Origin: Strigops habroptila
Lineage: Eukaryota > Chordata > Aves > Psittaciformes > Psittacidae
DNA length: 64,000 nt
Assembly: GCF_004027225.2 (NCBI RefSeq)
Contig: NC_044277.2
Location: 97,461,552-97,525,551 of the forward strand
Direction of reading: 5' to 3'
Below the pieces are notes generated by a model. It was given only the letters and a program-made list of their open reading frames with translations, did no database searches and was not told the origin of the DNA. Shown one piece after another: positions 24,401 through 39,400 of this stretch; within the stretch, counting starts at the first letter, position 1, and each line of letters begins with the position of its first letter. A program made the position numbers and the translations under genes.

Positions 24401-27400
24401 CTCCACCGAAGAGGCCAACATGTAAGTATTGTCTTGGTTTTTCTTTGAGAGATCTTTCTTCCTAACCAGCTGCAGGTTTCTGTTTGAGTAGCACCATTGG
24501 TTCACTCTATGATGTCTTTCTCATGTATTCTAGGGTGCTGACTGCTTTTTCATGTGTTTAGGACATCATGTGGCCTCATCAGTTTATTAAAATTAGTCTC
24601 CTGGTAAACAAGCTTGTGATCTTCAGGTTCAAAAGGAGGAAAAAAAATCCCAGCCTTGACATGTAGCTTTTTATGAGAAGCCATAGCTGCTGTTAAGCAG
24701 TACTTTTGAGATGTGTAGCCTGGCCTACCTGTCAGTCAGGAGTTGACTTGAAACTCAGTGATAGCTGAAACCTCAGTCCTTTTAACACAACGCAAGATCC
24801 TGTGCCAAGGCACAGAGACTGTAGGTCAGATTTTTTTTTTCTCTTCTGGGCCTCCTTCTCCAAAACAAATCTGAATGACCTTCAAGGACAACTTGGACCA
24901 GCTCTGTGTGATTCAGGGTAAATATAATTACTGAATGCAATTGATTAAAGAAAAAGGATGCTATTACCTCTGAATTTTGCCATAGTAACAGATAGAATAA
25001 ACACTAAAACCAATTTAAAACTTAGGGAAAGCAAATCTCCAGAAGAGAACTTGAAGTACTCAAACTAGTGCATCTGAAGAACAAATAAGGTTGAACAGAA
25101 GTGGAGGTTTTTTACTAGTACATGAAGAATTTGGAGCTGAAATCACAATCAGCTTCATCAGAAAATTGTATCCCACCCCAAAAGAGAGAACTTCCCATGA
25201 GTTTAACGCAGTCAGTGTGAAACATAAGCAGCATATTAGCATCTTGAAAACATCATTTTCACTGATTTTGATGGAGCTTGAGAGATTTAACGTCAGATTA
25301 AAATATAGTTAAATATTCTCAAGTCTTTTCCAATGACTAGACCTCATTGGCAAAATTTGCCAATAGACATGTAAAACTAATAATATGTATTGCTGTTTTG
25401 TTCTATGAGTCCCAAAGCATAAATTCGTAATCCATCTTTCCCAAAAGAATAGTAATGTTTTAACTATGTTGGAATATATCAGCTAGATGTACATTCCGTA
25501 CTTTGTGCTCTAGGGGAAGATATAATTAATCAAGTGCAGAGGAAGTGTTGCACCTTCCAAAAGCCATGGATCTTCACTGATCCTGTGGACATCCTTGTAG
25601 AATACATTTTTTGTGGTCTTTTATGCAAATTGTAGCCCAGAATGCTTAATATGTTTTAATGAGTTCAGTTAATTTTCCTTCCAAAATTGAGGCGCAAACA
25701 AAGAAGCATTTTCTGATGACATTTGAAAAGAGATGGAGGCAATGATGCAGAGAGGCAGGAAGGGCGTTCCAAGTGGCAAGATGTACAGATGAAGAGGCTT
25801 CTGCACCAGTGAGGGTAGTGGGACATTGCCAAAGTACAGTGAGAACTGGGTGGGCGAGAGAGAGATGAGGTCAGCTGGAGAATCTCCATCAGGAGCTAAA
25901 GCTGCTTTGTCTGGATCTGGAAACACAGAAGAGTCATGAATGATAAAAGAAGGGAGCCTTATTTCGGACGAGGAGAAAGCAGTGGTGTGACGGAGGGTGA
26001 ATAGCATTAGGGTGCCTAAAGGAGAATCACAATGAGCCAAACACAATTCAGTTCAGATGGAGTATGTGCAACTTCAGTTAGATGCATAGATGGAGGTGGT
26101 GGAGACCTGGATCTCTTCAGAGCACAGTTCAGTTTCTCATGACACTGCATTAAGCCAGATTATATGTTTCTGGCTAAAGATGGGATCTCAGAAGGCCATC
26201 TGCTCTTGCTTTTCACGTGTCAAAAGATACTCACTTCCTCATGGTGTGCTCACGTGTTTAGTCATTCTCACTATTTAAAAATACATGTATAGGAGCTTGT
26301 TTTGAAATGATATGGTTTTACTTTTTCAGATATTAAATGTCAGTCACTCTCTAATAAATGAGTGTCATGGGCTATGTAGGGCTTGATTTTTATTATTTAA
26401 TTAAAAATATTTACTTCTTTTTAGTCCCCCCCTTCCTTGTGAAAATTACTTTTATGTTTGTCCAGGACCAGCTCTGTCTTCCAGATCAGAAAAAGATCGA
26501 AGTCTTTAACCATTTTCCCAGTAGCTTTATCATTCTTCAGGTTTTCAACCTCACATGCTAATAACACAGACAAAAATGTTCCAGCATTTGGCTCCCCACT
26601 GACACGAGTAGCAATAACATCGATATTAAAGTAACATATTAGTCCTCTTGCCTTTACATAAAACAAAGTTTGTTCCATCCATACAGTTTTCCCAATTAAA
26701 ATTGTGGTCTCGAGGAATGAGATTAGGTTGGTTTGACAGGACCTTTTTTGAAGTGTTCAGTATTAATTATATATCTATCCTTCAGGCCTTAATAAATTAT
26801 CCAAATGTGTTTCATCTCATTAGCTGGTATCTTATCTGGGGTGTTTAATTGAATGCTTTTAGCAAAGTCAGAATGGAGTGATCCAGACTAACTTGGCCTG
26901 TAGTTATCTGCTTGTTTCACTTACTCTGTTCTGTATTGGTATTCCATAAAGTACCCTGACAGCTACTTGGATTTATCTAAAAATCTAAGACTGTTAATGA
27001 AAATTAAATATTAAAAGACAGAGGGTTTCGTAATTTGTAGCTCAGATTTTTCCATTTATTGTTTGCTTTTAATGTTGTGTTTCTTTGGCTATTGAAATGC
27101 AACAGATTTTAGCTAGAGTTGTTCATTACTAATAGTAAAAAGCTACAACTTAATTATCAAAGAACTCCTTAAAATAAGGTTCTGGTTATATTTTTCAGTA
27201 TGTGGTCTTTGTTTTGATCAATGATGTGTATGGTTTTCTTCTGCTCTGAGAAATATAGATATGTTCCTGGTTTAGACTGTCCTCTACCTATGTGAAATAT
27301 AATCAGGTCATGATCATTGCAGTTTGCCCAAAGGCGTAGTTCAGTTTAGTGATTGATTTTTGGTCTTATACAATTATAATAGGGACCAAAATGCGTGCAG

Positions 27401-30400
27401 TAACTTCTGTGCAAGAAAATTTGCATGGGTTAGAACTGATCTAGCAATGAGACCAAGGTTATAGAAGGACAACTGGGGTTTTGCTTTTGCTGTTTGGTAA
27501 AGAAAGGAGCTGTGTTTTGAGGGTTGGTTTGTTTGGTACTTTTTTTGGTTTGTTTTGTTTTTTTGGTTTGTTTTGGGGGAGGGGTTGGGGGGGTTGAGGT
27601 TTTTTGTTTTGTTTTTTTTTTAAGAATGTGCAGAGAGATTAAAATAATGTTAGTGCTGTCTGTTTCAGCAAGTTATTCTAAGAAATTATTTTATATAAAT
27701 TACTTTATTTTTATCATTAAAAAAATCCCCTTTTATTTTTTGGCTGGGCAGGGTGCTGGGCCATCTAGTCTTGGGTCATGCTTTGCCAAGAAAAGTTGGA
27801 CCAGATGATCCCTTCCAACCTGGGATTCTAGGATTCTATGAAATGCATACCATACCCCAGGTGTTTGGCATAATTGAGTGATAATTCTTTAGATAAATTG
27901 ATCTTTTTATTGGAAAGCATGAGTGGGATTTGCCATTACAAGGAGGACCTCAGCCAGGTGTTTGAAGAGAGCAGTTAATTCTTTCTTTCAAGCATCATGT
28001 TTGAAATAGGGCTTGTGAGTAGAGAGGACCACTGGTCTGTGAGGAGCTGCAGAGAGCCCCTGACCTCAGGGGAAGCTGTGTGACCCCAGGCTTGTCGTCT
28101 GTGCAAACTGGCTTCTCCTCTGAAATACTGACCAGTGTGTTTTGTGTCGGGCAGCCATCAAGACTGATGCAAAGCCTGCAGATGCCAAGAAGACCACCGC
28201 AAAGTCACCATCAGGTAACTGTTTCATCTAATTCAGTTTCCATTAGTTTCCATCAGTTTCCATCTAAATCAAATCCTCCTGTTAGGGGCTCTGTTGATTA
28301 AACAGGCCACTGTACATTTTTAGGACTCTGAGGAAGTTTGTATAAACGGCCTCTGACCCATCTTTTTTCCCCTTCCCTCCAACTGTGGCTGTGATCATTG
28401 CAGCAGACGTGAGCCGCCCTAAGAGTGCTACTGGAAATGCAGTAAAAAGCAGCACCACCACTCCTACCACCTCCTCCAGTGCACCTGCTTTACCCGGAGT
28501 AGCCACCAGTCGTCCCAAACCCAAGCCTGCTGCAACCAAACCCACCACAACCTCTACCACAACAGCAGATGCTAAAAAACCAACTGCTAAGGTTCCAGCT
28601 AAACCCAGCATCGTTTCCAAGCCACCTCGCCCAACCAGCAGTGCTTCTGCTCCAGATCTGAAAAATGTACGTTCCAAAATTGGATCAACAGATAATATTA
28701 AACATCAGCCTGGTGGAGGAAAGGTAAGTTTCTTCAAACTTCATAACAACCTGTGTGTTGGAACAGTAGCTCTTAAGCATTAGGGGTGCTCTTTGCTAAT
28801 TTTGGTGGCTGTATCCTCACTGCTCTTCTCATTTATGCTCTGCAGAGCTCCTCTTTGGGTTCTTGGTTTATGCACAAGGCATTAACAAAGCAGTGATAGT
28901 AGCGTACAGAAGGAATCTGCCTTAATTAAGAGCTTCATGGTGTTTACTGGCATACATACAGGAATTCAAAATTCTGTGGTTCTGTTTTTCTGTTGTACTT
29001 CCTGACATAGGAACTAGTTGGTATTGACAGCTCAAAATCTTGTCTGTATTCCAAAACCTTGCCTTTGAATAGAGGAATTGAATCTGCCGAATGGTACGGA
29101 AGGTGGATTAATGCACTACAATGCAGGAAATCTGGATTCAGGAGCAAGTTCCACAGCGCCTTTTCCAGGTCAAGGAGCAGGGGAGCTGTTCAACTTGTCA
29201 GGCCTAAAGCTGAAATGAAATGGGTCTCTATGTGTGGCTTTTTGGATAACCTCTGGTGGCTGCAGGAAAAGAAGAGGGTGGTTTTGAATGAGCTGTAGGG
29301 AGAAGCATGTACATAGATAGAACTTGAGGCTCTCAATCAGTAATGGTCTTAAATTACACTTTCACTGTGAATATCTACCATGTAAGTGGTAAAGGTTTAG
29401 GGATATACCAGTACCGCTCTTCTGAGGGTTTAAATAATTCTGTAGATATGCATAATCATAAAACCTTCATTGGATATTGTATAACAGATACACCCATTTC
29501 TGCCTGACTAAATGTGTTAGCAGCTTGCCTATAGTTAGGGGGCTTTAATTTCCACAAAGTGGAACAGATTTGCCCACTTATCTCTGCTGCAGGTCTGTGA
29601 TAATGAATAACTTCAGTCTCATGCCAAGAGAGCATGGCTCATGCTGGGAGCCTTAATCTCCTCTCAAGCACATTAAAGTCAAGGGCATCCTTGGGCTGTG
29701 ATGGTTTATGTCACAGACAGCATCAATATAGCATGGATTTATTCTTTGGAGTTAAAGAGTATCATAGTACAGTCCTCAGAGCTTAGACATCTAGAGGACA
29801 GAAACTTCCACTCTTCAAAATGGAGTTTCTGGAAATGACAAACAAGGTTTGCTGAAAAGCAGGAGGGAGAACCTTTCCTGTACTGTGTAGTGTAGCTCGA
29901 AAGCAAACACAAGTTCAGAAAGCTTTGTGCCATCTGCTCAAAAAGAATAGAGAAGATTGTTCTGTTATTTTAAACTGCGCCAGTGACTCTGAGGATTGCA
30001 GAGCTGTTTAGCTTACAGGGTTATTGTGGCAGTTTAAGGGAATTTATTTTTACATTTAATTGTAATATACTTTATTTTCTAATTGTTTTCATGGAATTGT
30101 TAAATTCTAACAATTGTACTTTTAAGAAAATGGTCCTTTTTGTAGTCTTATTTATGCTGAGATGTTTTTAGAAGCTGAAAATGTCATAGAAGTGCTGGAG
30201 GGTTTTTTGTTTCCTGTTCTATTGCTGGTAGGCTAGCGAAATACAGGATTTATGCCTAGCCCCTCAAAAAATGCAAGTTCTGCTGCACTTACATGGATCT
30301 AGATGAGCAGAATAATGGATATCCTCAGGTAGTTGTTGAATTTTTCTAAACCCTGTAAGTTTTCATTCAATTTTCTGCTTAGCTGGATTAGTTGGTCCAC

Positions 30401-33400
30401 TGGCATTTGATTAGTTAAAAACTATATCAGAAATTGATCTCAAAGACTGAGTCAAATCAGTGTGGGGGTGTGAAATCAGAAAAGGAAGCAGAGTATATCT
30501 GTATCCAGCTGAGCTCTCAGACCTCAAAGGCAAAGAACATCAGCCAGTGGCATGCGTTTGCCTCTCAGATTTGTACAACGTCCTCCCTATGAAGGAGGTT
30601 GTCCTGCGCTGCTGTTGGGTTGCTGAAAGATTTGTTTTAATTTTTTGGCAGAATATAATGGACTGGGGTCACTGGGAGACTTGTCAGTGTTACCACTGGG
30701 GAAATGAGATGCCAAGGAAGGGCATCTACAAGCTTTTTGAGAAATGGAGAACTTAATTATTGCTTTGTGACCCCACAGTGCCTGTTTCATCCTGCGTCTG
30801 AGTGATGTTGCTTCCCTTCCACCCCCTTAGTTTTATTGTTCCTGGGCACAGGATTATACTTTGCCTGAGACTTACAGCATGTAAGAAGTTTTCGTGGGTC
30901 ATCTGTTCCACTAAGTTTATCTGGGTAGCTTGTGTTCCCGTGCTGTCCTGCCCACAGTTTTGCTTTTGCTGGTTGAAATCATCCATTTGTCTCCATCTAG
31001 GGGAAAATAGAGAAAAGGCCAGAATCAGCCGCTGCTGCACGCAAGTCTGAACCCAATGTGGTCTCTAAAATGGCTACTACTAAAACAACCGTATCAAAAG
31101 AGGGTACCCCAAAACAGCCCAATGGGAAAGTGAGTTTATTTCAGACTTTTCTCTGTGGGAGATGAAGGACAACATTTCCATTTTGAGTCACTTTCCCTTC
31201 TCTTCCACTCTTCTGCTTTCTCCTGTCAGTGTCACTGTTCCTTGCACAGACACTCTTCCAATTTTTTCTTGTAAACCCTACAATGTTCTCAGTTAAACAC
31301 ATTCAGAGATCGCTGTCAGAGGTATCTTTTCCATGCCTGCTGTAAGTGTAAATGTTTTCAGAGCAGCATCTTCCATTCTCACTTTTAGGCAAATAGGCTT
31401 TACTTTCATAGAATCGTAGAATCAGAGTGGTTTGGGTTGGAAGGGACCTTAAAGCTCATCCAGTTCCAACCTCGCTGCCACAGGCAGGGACACCTTCTAC
31501 TAGAGCAGGTTGCTCCAAGCCCTGTCCAACCTGGCCTTGAACACTGCCAGGGATGGGGCAGCCACAGCTTCTCTGGGCAACCTGTGCCAGGGCCTCACCA
31601 CCCTCACAGCAAGAATTTTGTGTTGGAGGTTTCCCTTAAGGTCAGTTCTTCATACACAGCACTAGTTTGTAACCAGGAAGAGTGAGCTTTAGTTCAACAC
31701 TGCCTGTTCTAAGATTGCAGACTATTAAGGGCTTAGTATTTTTACTGCAATATTCCCAACCCAGTTGTATCAAGACTCCTTAACTCCATGCGTTAGGCGG
31801 TCACCATTTGATGGGTTACTCTGAAGCTGGTGTGACATGGTATTTCAGCACGAGAGAATGGGGAATGAGGAGGGAGTGCTTGCAATGCTTGTTTAATTCA
31901 GATAGTGTGAGGCAGAGCCTGTTAATGAATGGATGGGACTTGTACCTCTAGAGAAGTCAGGAAACCACTATCCACTTCTACAGCATGAGTACGTTGTCAG
32001 GGCTGCTGTTGCACTGAATCCAGTCTTTCTGAACTGGCTAAGGAGCTTTTGGAAACCTGCTGAAGTGAGAATGTTCTGGTGATTCCTTTTGTGCTTCAAA
32101 TTTATCACCTCTTTTTAGAAGTAGGATACAGCTTCTGCCACGTTCTGTGCTGTGTTAAATAACGCCCAGACTAAACACGTGTTGTAACTAACCTTTGTAA
32201 ACACAGGCCTGTAACTCTAACTTAGTTAGAGTTACTCACTACCTTTGTGAGTAAAAGCTCACTTAGCATACTTCTTTTGTACTTTGAAAAAGTCCGAGTC
32301 ATTTTGGTTGAAAGGAGAAATAATTAATGTAAGACTTGATTGATAAAATTTAAGTGAAAGTTTGACAATCTTCGTCAGAAGAACAGTTTCTCATCTAGTG
32401 CCCAGAGGGTTTGAAAGACATTACCCAAGACTGGAACCAACCCAGGCAAGTGAAAGTAAAGTGCAGACTCAGAGCAGTTTGTAGTGTTGTTGGAGGGGGA
32501 GCCATGGAGAGCCAGCTCAGCTGTCTCCTTCCTCTGGAAAAGCTCTCACTAGAGAGCTCCTGGGAAGCTTTGCGGGGGACAGAGACAACCTCAGCCCTTC
32601 CAGCAGGCAGGCTCCTACCTGGAGATGCTAACCCGTAGAATATATGCAGAAGAGGTCTTCACAGTAGCGCTTACGCTCTCGCACTAACACTGTCTGTGCA
32701 GCTTCTTGTTTTGTTCACTTTTCTTTCCTCACTCTCCTTCTCAGTTGCTTTCACACCTAATACTAAAGTTGGATTGAGTTTAACACAACTCTTTGTTTAT
32801 CCACCATGTTAGAGCATCCACTCCAGCCTGCCATATGACAACTCTAACCAGTCCTCTTCCCTTGTGTTGTTTTCCATTCTGTAACATTCCAGGTCCAGAT
32901 AGTCTCCAAAAAAGCGAACTACAGCCATGTTCAGTCCAAGTGTGGTTCCAAGGACAATATTAAGCATGTCCCTGGAGGTGGGAATGTAAGTATGGGCTCT
33001 GGGCAAGCTGTCTTTCTACTAACTCCTTCTCTTGTACTATGTTTTTATATGTCGGTCTTAAGAACACTCTTGTTTCAGGCAGAAAGGTGTAGCAGAGTTT
33101 CAGGGCTTCTGGAAATAATGTAGGCAGGAGAATTCTTTATTATTTTTTCATGGTAGGATGCTAGGTTGAATGTGTGTGTTTTGTTTCATAGTACTACTCA
33201 TACATCTGGCCTATTTCTCACATGTTTTACATGGTATTCATCACCAAATGTAGGATGTGCACATCATTGACCCCAGGAGTTAGCTTGCTGTGGATTCCCC
33301 CTGCAGTTGATGGAGGCACCTCATCAGTCCTCCGACCTGTTTCAGATGTCTGGTTTTTCAGATGAAATCCATTGTGGCCTGGAAGTGCCTGCTACTCTTC

Positions 33401-36400
33401 GCTGGCTAACAGAAGCCGAGTCAGATTAATTCCACTTTGTGTTTCACAAGAACGGACACTTTGAGGAAAAAAGGAGGAGAAGACTCAGGGATTTAATCTT
33501 TGAGCTGCAATTAAGTTCTAAAGGCTACTGTATCTCTGGCAGCAGGGTTGTGCTTATTAAAATAGAGGACCAGTGTTGTAACATCTCTGTACTTGGTCGG
33601 GAGTGTTATATTTTGAAAGTGTCTAGCAAAACCAACCAGGTTAAATACGTAGATGCTACGGCTTTTGAAAATATAACATAGTTTGGCAGGCTCGTTTCCT
33701 TGTGGGCAAATCTGTATTACCTTAACAAATTTATGCTAGGCTGTTTGTACTGGGGGTAGTCTGCAGAAATACAAAGATTGGATGGTTTCAAAAAGACACT
33801 GAAGTACTTATGCCCAAGGAAGCTTCTTCAACTGATGTTTAAATATTCCAAGTTCCTGCGGAGTGAGGTTCAGCTATCACATCTCATAGAATCATGAAAT
33901 TACAGGTTGGAAGGACCTCAAAGATCATCTGGTCCAATCTTCCTAGGCAAAGCATGACCCAGACTAAATGGGTCCAGCACCCTGTTCAGCCAAATCTTAA
34001 CAGTGTCCAACAATGAGGAATCCACCACTTCCCTGGGCAGATTATTCCAGCTGATTGTTCTTATTGTGAAACATTTTCCTCTAGTGTCTGGTAGGAATCT
34101 CCCTGGGGGTAACTTGTGCCCATCACCCCTTCTCTTTTCCATGTAACTCCTTGTAAAAAGGGAGTTTTACTCCTTGTAAAAAGTGAATGTCTCTCATCTT
34201 TGTAGCTACCTTTTAAATACTGGGACATGGTGATAAGGTCTCCCCTGAGCCTTCTTTTCTGTAGGTTGAACAAGACCAGCTCTCTCAGCCTTTGCTCACA
34301 TAGTTTCCTAGTCCTTGGATCTTTGTGGCTCTCTTCTCTGGATGCGCTCCAGCCTGTCCACATCTTTGTTGTATAGTGGGGATGAAAACTGAACTCAGTA
34401 TTACAGGTGTGGCTTTCTCTGTGTCCAGTGCCCAAGAGCCAGCATCAATGAAACTGCCTTCAAATACTCAATTTCTGGGGCCAGACACTGTTGCGAATTA
34501 GTCAGTGTGTTCTGTTTGATGTCAGGTTCAGCAAATACAAAAGCTACGAAGGACCTGCCTGTGGTGCAGGCTGACGTGGCCACATGCCCTGGGAAATATC
34601 TGTGCATTTGTCTAGCTGACTGAACCTTTACTCTACATGACCAAATCTTCCTTAAATCTTTACAAGAGGCAACCTCTTGCCAAACTTGTTCCCTGCAGGC
34701 TGGTTGCCAAGGTGGTAAGAGACAGATGTTGAAGTCACACATGAAGTGTTCATGTAACTAATCTTAACTTCCCATTGAGAGTTGCTGAGCACGTGTCCCT
34801 GCTGCCCTCCTTCCCTTCCAGTTTGTGGATTCTCACCAGTGGTGGGATTTGACATTCTTCTTTGGTATTTCCATGACTTACCCAACACTTAGAGGAGTGC
34901 ATACATGTGTGTATGGAGCTTCCCACAGAAATGCTCATGCAAGAGAATTCTCTGTGCCACAGAACGGTAAACTGATGTTGAGACCATCACATCAATCAGG
35001 TGCCCTCATAATATTTTTTTAGCTATGCATCTTTCTGTTCCTAGTGCAGATTTCATCTGGGCTTGTCACCCAGGTTTGGAACAGACTGTACATAATACGT
35101 GGTTTGTGGCAGAAGTCGCTTTGGCTTTACTGTTAAAGAGCAGCTGTTGTAACCTCACTGCTCATGCACTCGAAGGAGCTGTATTTTAAAGCCACTTTAA
35201 TTTTGCCACTCTTACGTTGTATAGCCTTTTAGTGGACAACAACTCTTAACACATATTTTTCCTTTCTATTTTTTTTTAGTCCAACAGAGATGTGATTTCA
35301 ATGTGGGGATGTTTTTCTTGCTTGATTAACTACACTTGTGAACTATTCTTTCCCCAGTGAATCACCAAACTCATCCTTTCCTCTTTACTGTCCTGCCCTG
35401 GGGACATTCCCAATTCTAGGGGGCAAGTGTCTGCCCGCTTTCATTTTCTCTTCTTCCACACCCTCCTTTTACCACTGTAGTTTTTCTCCTTGCTCAACTA
35501 CTTAAGCTTTTTGCTTTGAGAATAAAGTGCTAATTATTTCCTAGTTCCAAATGCCCCCAAAGCAGCTTCAGACAGTTTTCAGCCTTTCAACGCCCCCAAA
35601 CCCAGCACAGGCAGTACCAGTGTGAGTAGACAAGATACAGTGACCAATCTGGCTTCCTATAAAAGCATTTTCTTTCACTCATTTTTATATCTGCTTGCTC
35701 CCTTTGGGGCACCATAATATTAGTGCCTCCTTCCAAGATGTTTTCTTGTTCAAATAATTACAATGATCACTTCTGATAGAAGACTTCCCTGTGTTTAATT
35801 CCTGAAACATGCTGCTGATGGGGGTGTCTGGAAAATCCGTTGTTCTAGTCTGTGGCTTCAGTTAAAGCTTTTAGGAGTCCTGTGGACAAGAGCTGTGGTT
35901 AGTAGCAAATTATGATTCAGCTTCAAGCTTGTTCTGGTACAAGTGATGGACGTCCTGCCAAAGTGAAATGGTTTCCTAGGTGGTATACTTTATTTGGGTA
36001 CCCATTTTGCCTAATATCCACAGAGGTAATTTCTTCTCCCCTCCAAGATACCCAAAAAGACATTTTCAAAAGCAGTAGATGCTGTTCCTACTCACATTAT
36101 ATTTGCCAGAAATATCTTGACATATAGTTAGGTTTCCTGGGTAATAGTTTCTGTTCTAATATTTCCCCCCTCTCATTTTAAAGAAAGCAACAGTAAAGAG
36201 GTAGATTTTACAAAGCACAGGTAATGTACATGTTGTTGAAGATTTGGGACGTACATATGTTTCTCTGCCCTTTGGCTTGACCTGCTTGGATGGATTGGGA
36301 AATGGTCAGAGACAGAAAATCTAGAGAGAGATGAGGATCACGCTTCCCATCCGAGCCTTTGTATCAAGCTTTCAGATCTAAAGTTTATTTCTGGCACCAG

Positions 36401-39400
36401 AGTCTGACTATGTGGGTCTACAAATGCAAGCCCAAGCTTTTAAACCCAAAACAACTAATGTTAGCAGTCTTACAAGAAATATGCTTCCATTTAGATATAA
36501 TTGTTTGGATCTCCGGGTGAAATCGTCTTGCAGAGCAAATGGAAAGTTTGAGGACTCATAAGTGGGTATGCGTACCCTAGCCGATGGCAAACATTGTTAC
36601 ATTAAAATGCATTCTGTGAAGTAAATTTAGTTTTATTCCAGTTCCAAGTAAACAAGTACTTATTATAAAAGCTGTAGTAACTTTACTAGCAGCCCCCAAG
36701 ACAATCAAATTTTGTAGCTGTGATCTCACCTTTTTGGAGTGTCTGGTGTCACTGAGTCAGGGTACGTGAACATGAAACAGCAGGAGGCTGAACTGTGCTG
36801 TTCTACTAATTCTGAGCAAACAAGACATCAGGGCTTTGACTCATCCCTCTTCATAATTAGTCGGAGGATTCATGCTTCCTGTGAAAGATGTATTGCAAAT
36901 TATCATGATAATTCTCAATAAGCTTTTAGAGTGGTGGGTAAGTGAATGAATTCTTGTCACATTCAGAAAGAAAGATTTCTATTTTCTCTGCAAGATGATT
37001 TATAGCAGAACTTTCTGTGCACATAGGTGCCAGCTGGTGGTTGCTGACACCACTGGGAGAGGTGAACCTCTTAACATTACTACCAAACCCCTCCAGTTCT
37101 TTCCCATGGAAAGTTATAATGTCAGCTAGGTAGACCAGATGACCAGAAGTTCCTTCTGGTGTAATTATCCCATGTTTGTATGAAATGAAAGATCTCCAAG
37201 TAGTTAGACAAGAAGTTCACTCTGGAATAGAGGATTTTTTCATCTACCTGGAGCTGCAGGAGGAATTTTAAAGCTGTCAGAAATGTGGCTCTGTACAACA
37301 CATGTGGTCCAGGTGTCAGAGGTGAAATATTTTTTGAGCAAAAAAGACATCAAACCTGTGACATTTTGACTCCGCCTTTGTCCTGCCACAGAGAAGACAC
37401 CTCTCCCCAAATTTAAACTGATGATCACAAACACTACGCTAGAATATTTGGCTTATTGACGTGGCAGAAGGTCATTTACTGAGTCATGAGTCTCACGATT
37501 TCATGACTGCATCACTAGACGTTGGGTTTTTTTATTGAAGGCTTTGTGTGCCAGTATCGAGTCACTGGTAGAATGAGGTTAAAGGAAATAATACTGGGGA
37601 ATAGCTTCCCCACTTCTGGTGTTTTGTCTTTGAGAAAGAGAGCTTCTTCGAGTGGCTTGTTCCATCTGGGCATGATGCTCCTTCCTGGGTCCTGTTCTCA
37701 GCAGGGAGGAAAGGCCACTGTGAGGAGGCTGCAAATAGCCTGACAATGAAACATGGGCCATCTGCACATTGAAGATGGGAGAGAGAAAAAGTTGGAATTG
37801 ATGGCATGTCTCTGGCCCTACAGCAAGAGCGTGACTGAGTAGAACTGGAAAATGACATCTGTCCTGGTGACTGGACCCAGGCAATGGCCTGTGTCTTCAG
37901 GAGCAGAGCCAGCGCTGGGAAGAAACAGTCTGGGGGACATGGCAATGGGATTGGCTTTTTTGGTCCCTCTCCCAAGTGCTTTTGTATTCCATCAATGTGC
38001 CATGAACACAGGGCTCCCATTTCTAGTTACTGTCCATCTGTGAGTTTTATCTGGTCTTAATTTCTGGTAGCTCACATTAATCACTTCTGGCTGGTGCAGG
38101 CCTTTAAATAATGCTAAATCTGACTGTAGTGTTTGGCACACAAGGGCTGGGAAGGCAATAATGCAGTAGAAAGGGGGTGCAGGTTCACGAAGTGTGACCT
38201 GGTGTTTGAGATGGCCCTTTGGCTTCCAGATTCCTGGGAAATGCTTCTCTGCGTTGAGTTGTTTCTTTTTGTTTTCTCTTTAGGTGCAGATCCAGAACAA
38301 GAAAGTTGACCTTTCCAAAGTGTCCTCAAAGTGTGGCTCTAAGGCAAATATCAAGCATAAGCCAGGTAGAAATTTTACCATTTCTTCACAATTTGTCTGT
38401 AGATATCACGTCGCTTACATATAGTCCTGGATTACAACTGAAATAGTTTAAGGGGGTTGCTTTCAGGGAATATTTCTAGAAGTCTAGCTGCTTTAGTAAT
38501 TCCTGGTGGTTTCATGAGTCGAGAACGTCCAGAATCTTCATCCATGCTTACAGAGGGCTTTGGGGCTCTCTGAACATAGGTGTGCTATGGAAGGATAAAA
38601 TAACTCCCCTCCAGTTCTTCAAAGCAGATATCAGGGTCTTTTTAGCCTTCAGTTCAGTAGCAGCTCCTGTCTTACATAAAACACTTTGGGCTCTTTCATG
38701 ATGTACTATGGGATGAGAGTGCAGGAATTATTTCCTCCCTACTGGGAACACAGGGATTACTCTGCGTGAATTCCTGTGAATCTTGGGTTTCCTAACCACA
38801 CAATGACCAGCCCACCCTTCAGTGGAGCACAGGCAAGTATCAAGTTCAAGGTACTGTGCTTATAGGCAGATTGTTTGAACTGTACCTGTGTAGCATCCTA
38901 AAGTATGGTCAGTTCACTGACTTTTGCTGGTTTGTCTGTATCTGAGGACAGTTATCTGCACAGGAGAACTCCTGGCAGTTAAGCATCCATTCATGAGGGA
39001 CAAAAGTGCACTGACCAGTGCTGGAAACAAATGCTACAAGCTTGTCCTTGTCTGCTCCTAGGAGTTTCCTGCACCCCTTCTGCCAGCCTGTTAGGTTGAA
39101 AGCAGTTCAGCCTTACACATTGAGCACCACAGTTCACTGCCTCCAAACGTGCTCCAGCTTTGAGAACGTGGTGCCACAAACATGACCTCTGTTTATTCAA
39201 GGCTTTGTAATAACAAGCTCTGCACAGCAATAACAGCTCTTGTCCAGGGCTGATTAAAGCAGAATAATCCACCCATCTGCTGTTTTAACTGATTTTGTTA
39301 GACCGAATCAGTTAGCTTCTATTGTTGGCCATGCCAAGCTTCCAAAGTGCTGAGGACTGAGTATTTAGTGATGTTACTGGGAAGAAGAGTTGTGCTTATC

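Larger units (their letters stand above)
24422..28154 (+). other. MAP4: MAP4 intron
   Basis: 3.7 kb, mostly A+T-rich unique sequence. It includes a G/T-rich stretch at 27500-27620 and a CR1 end at 27745-27842. No exon found. Confidence 0.85.
31130..32892 (+). other. MAP4: MAP4 intron
   Basis: 1.8 kb before the VQIVSKK repeat exon. It has the CR1 fragment at 31405-31620 and two adjoining perfect inverted repeats at 32212-32254. Confidence 0.85.

Noticed and set aside
28282-28677. 131-codon - strand open frame
   Set aside because: Shadow of the MAP4 exon 28404-28723, whose Thr/Pro-rich coding gives long antisense frames.
37562-38020. 152-codon - strand frame
   Set aside because: No recognisable motif, not flanked by convincing splice sites, and lies in a MAP4 intron.
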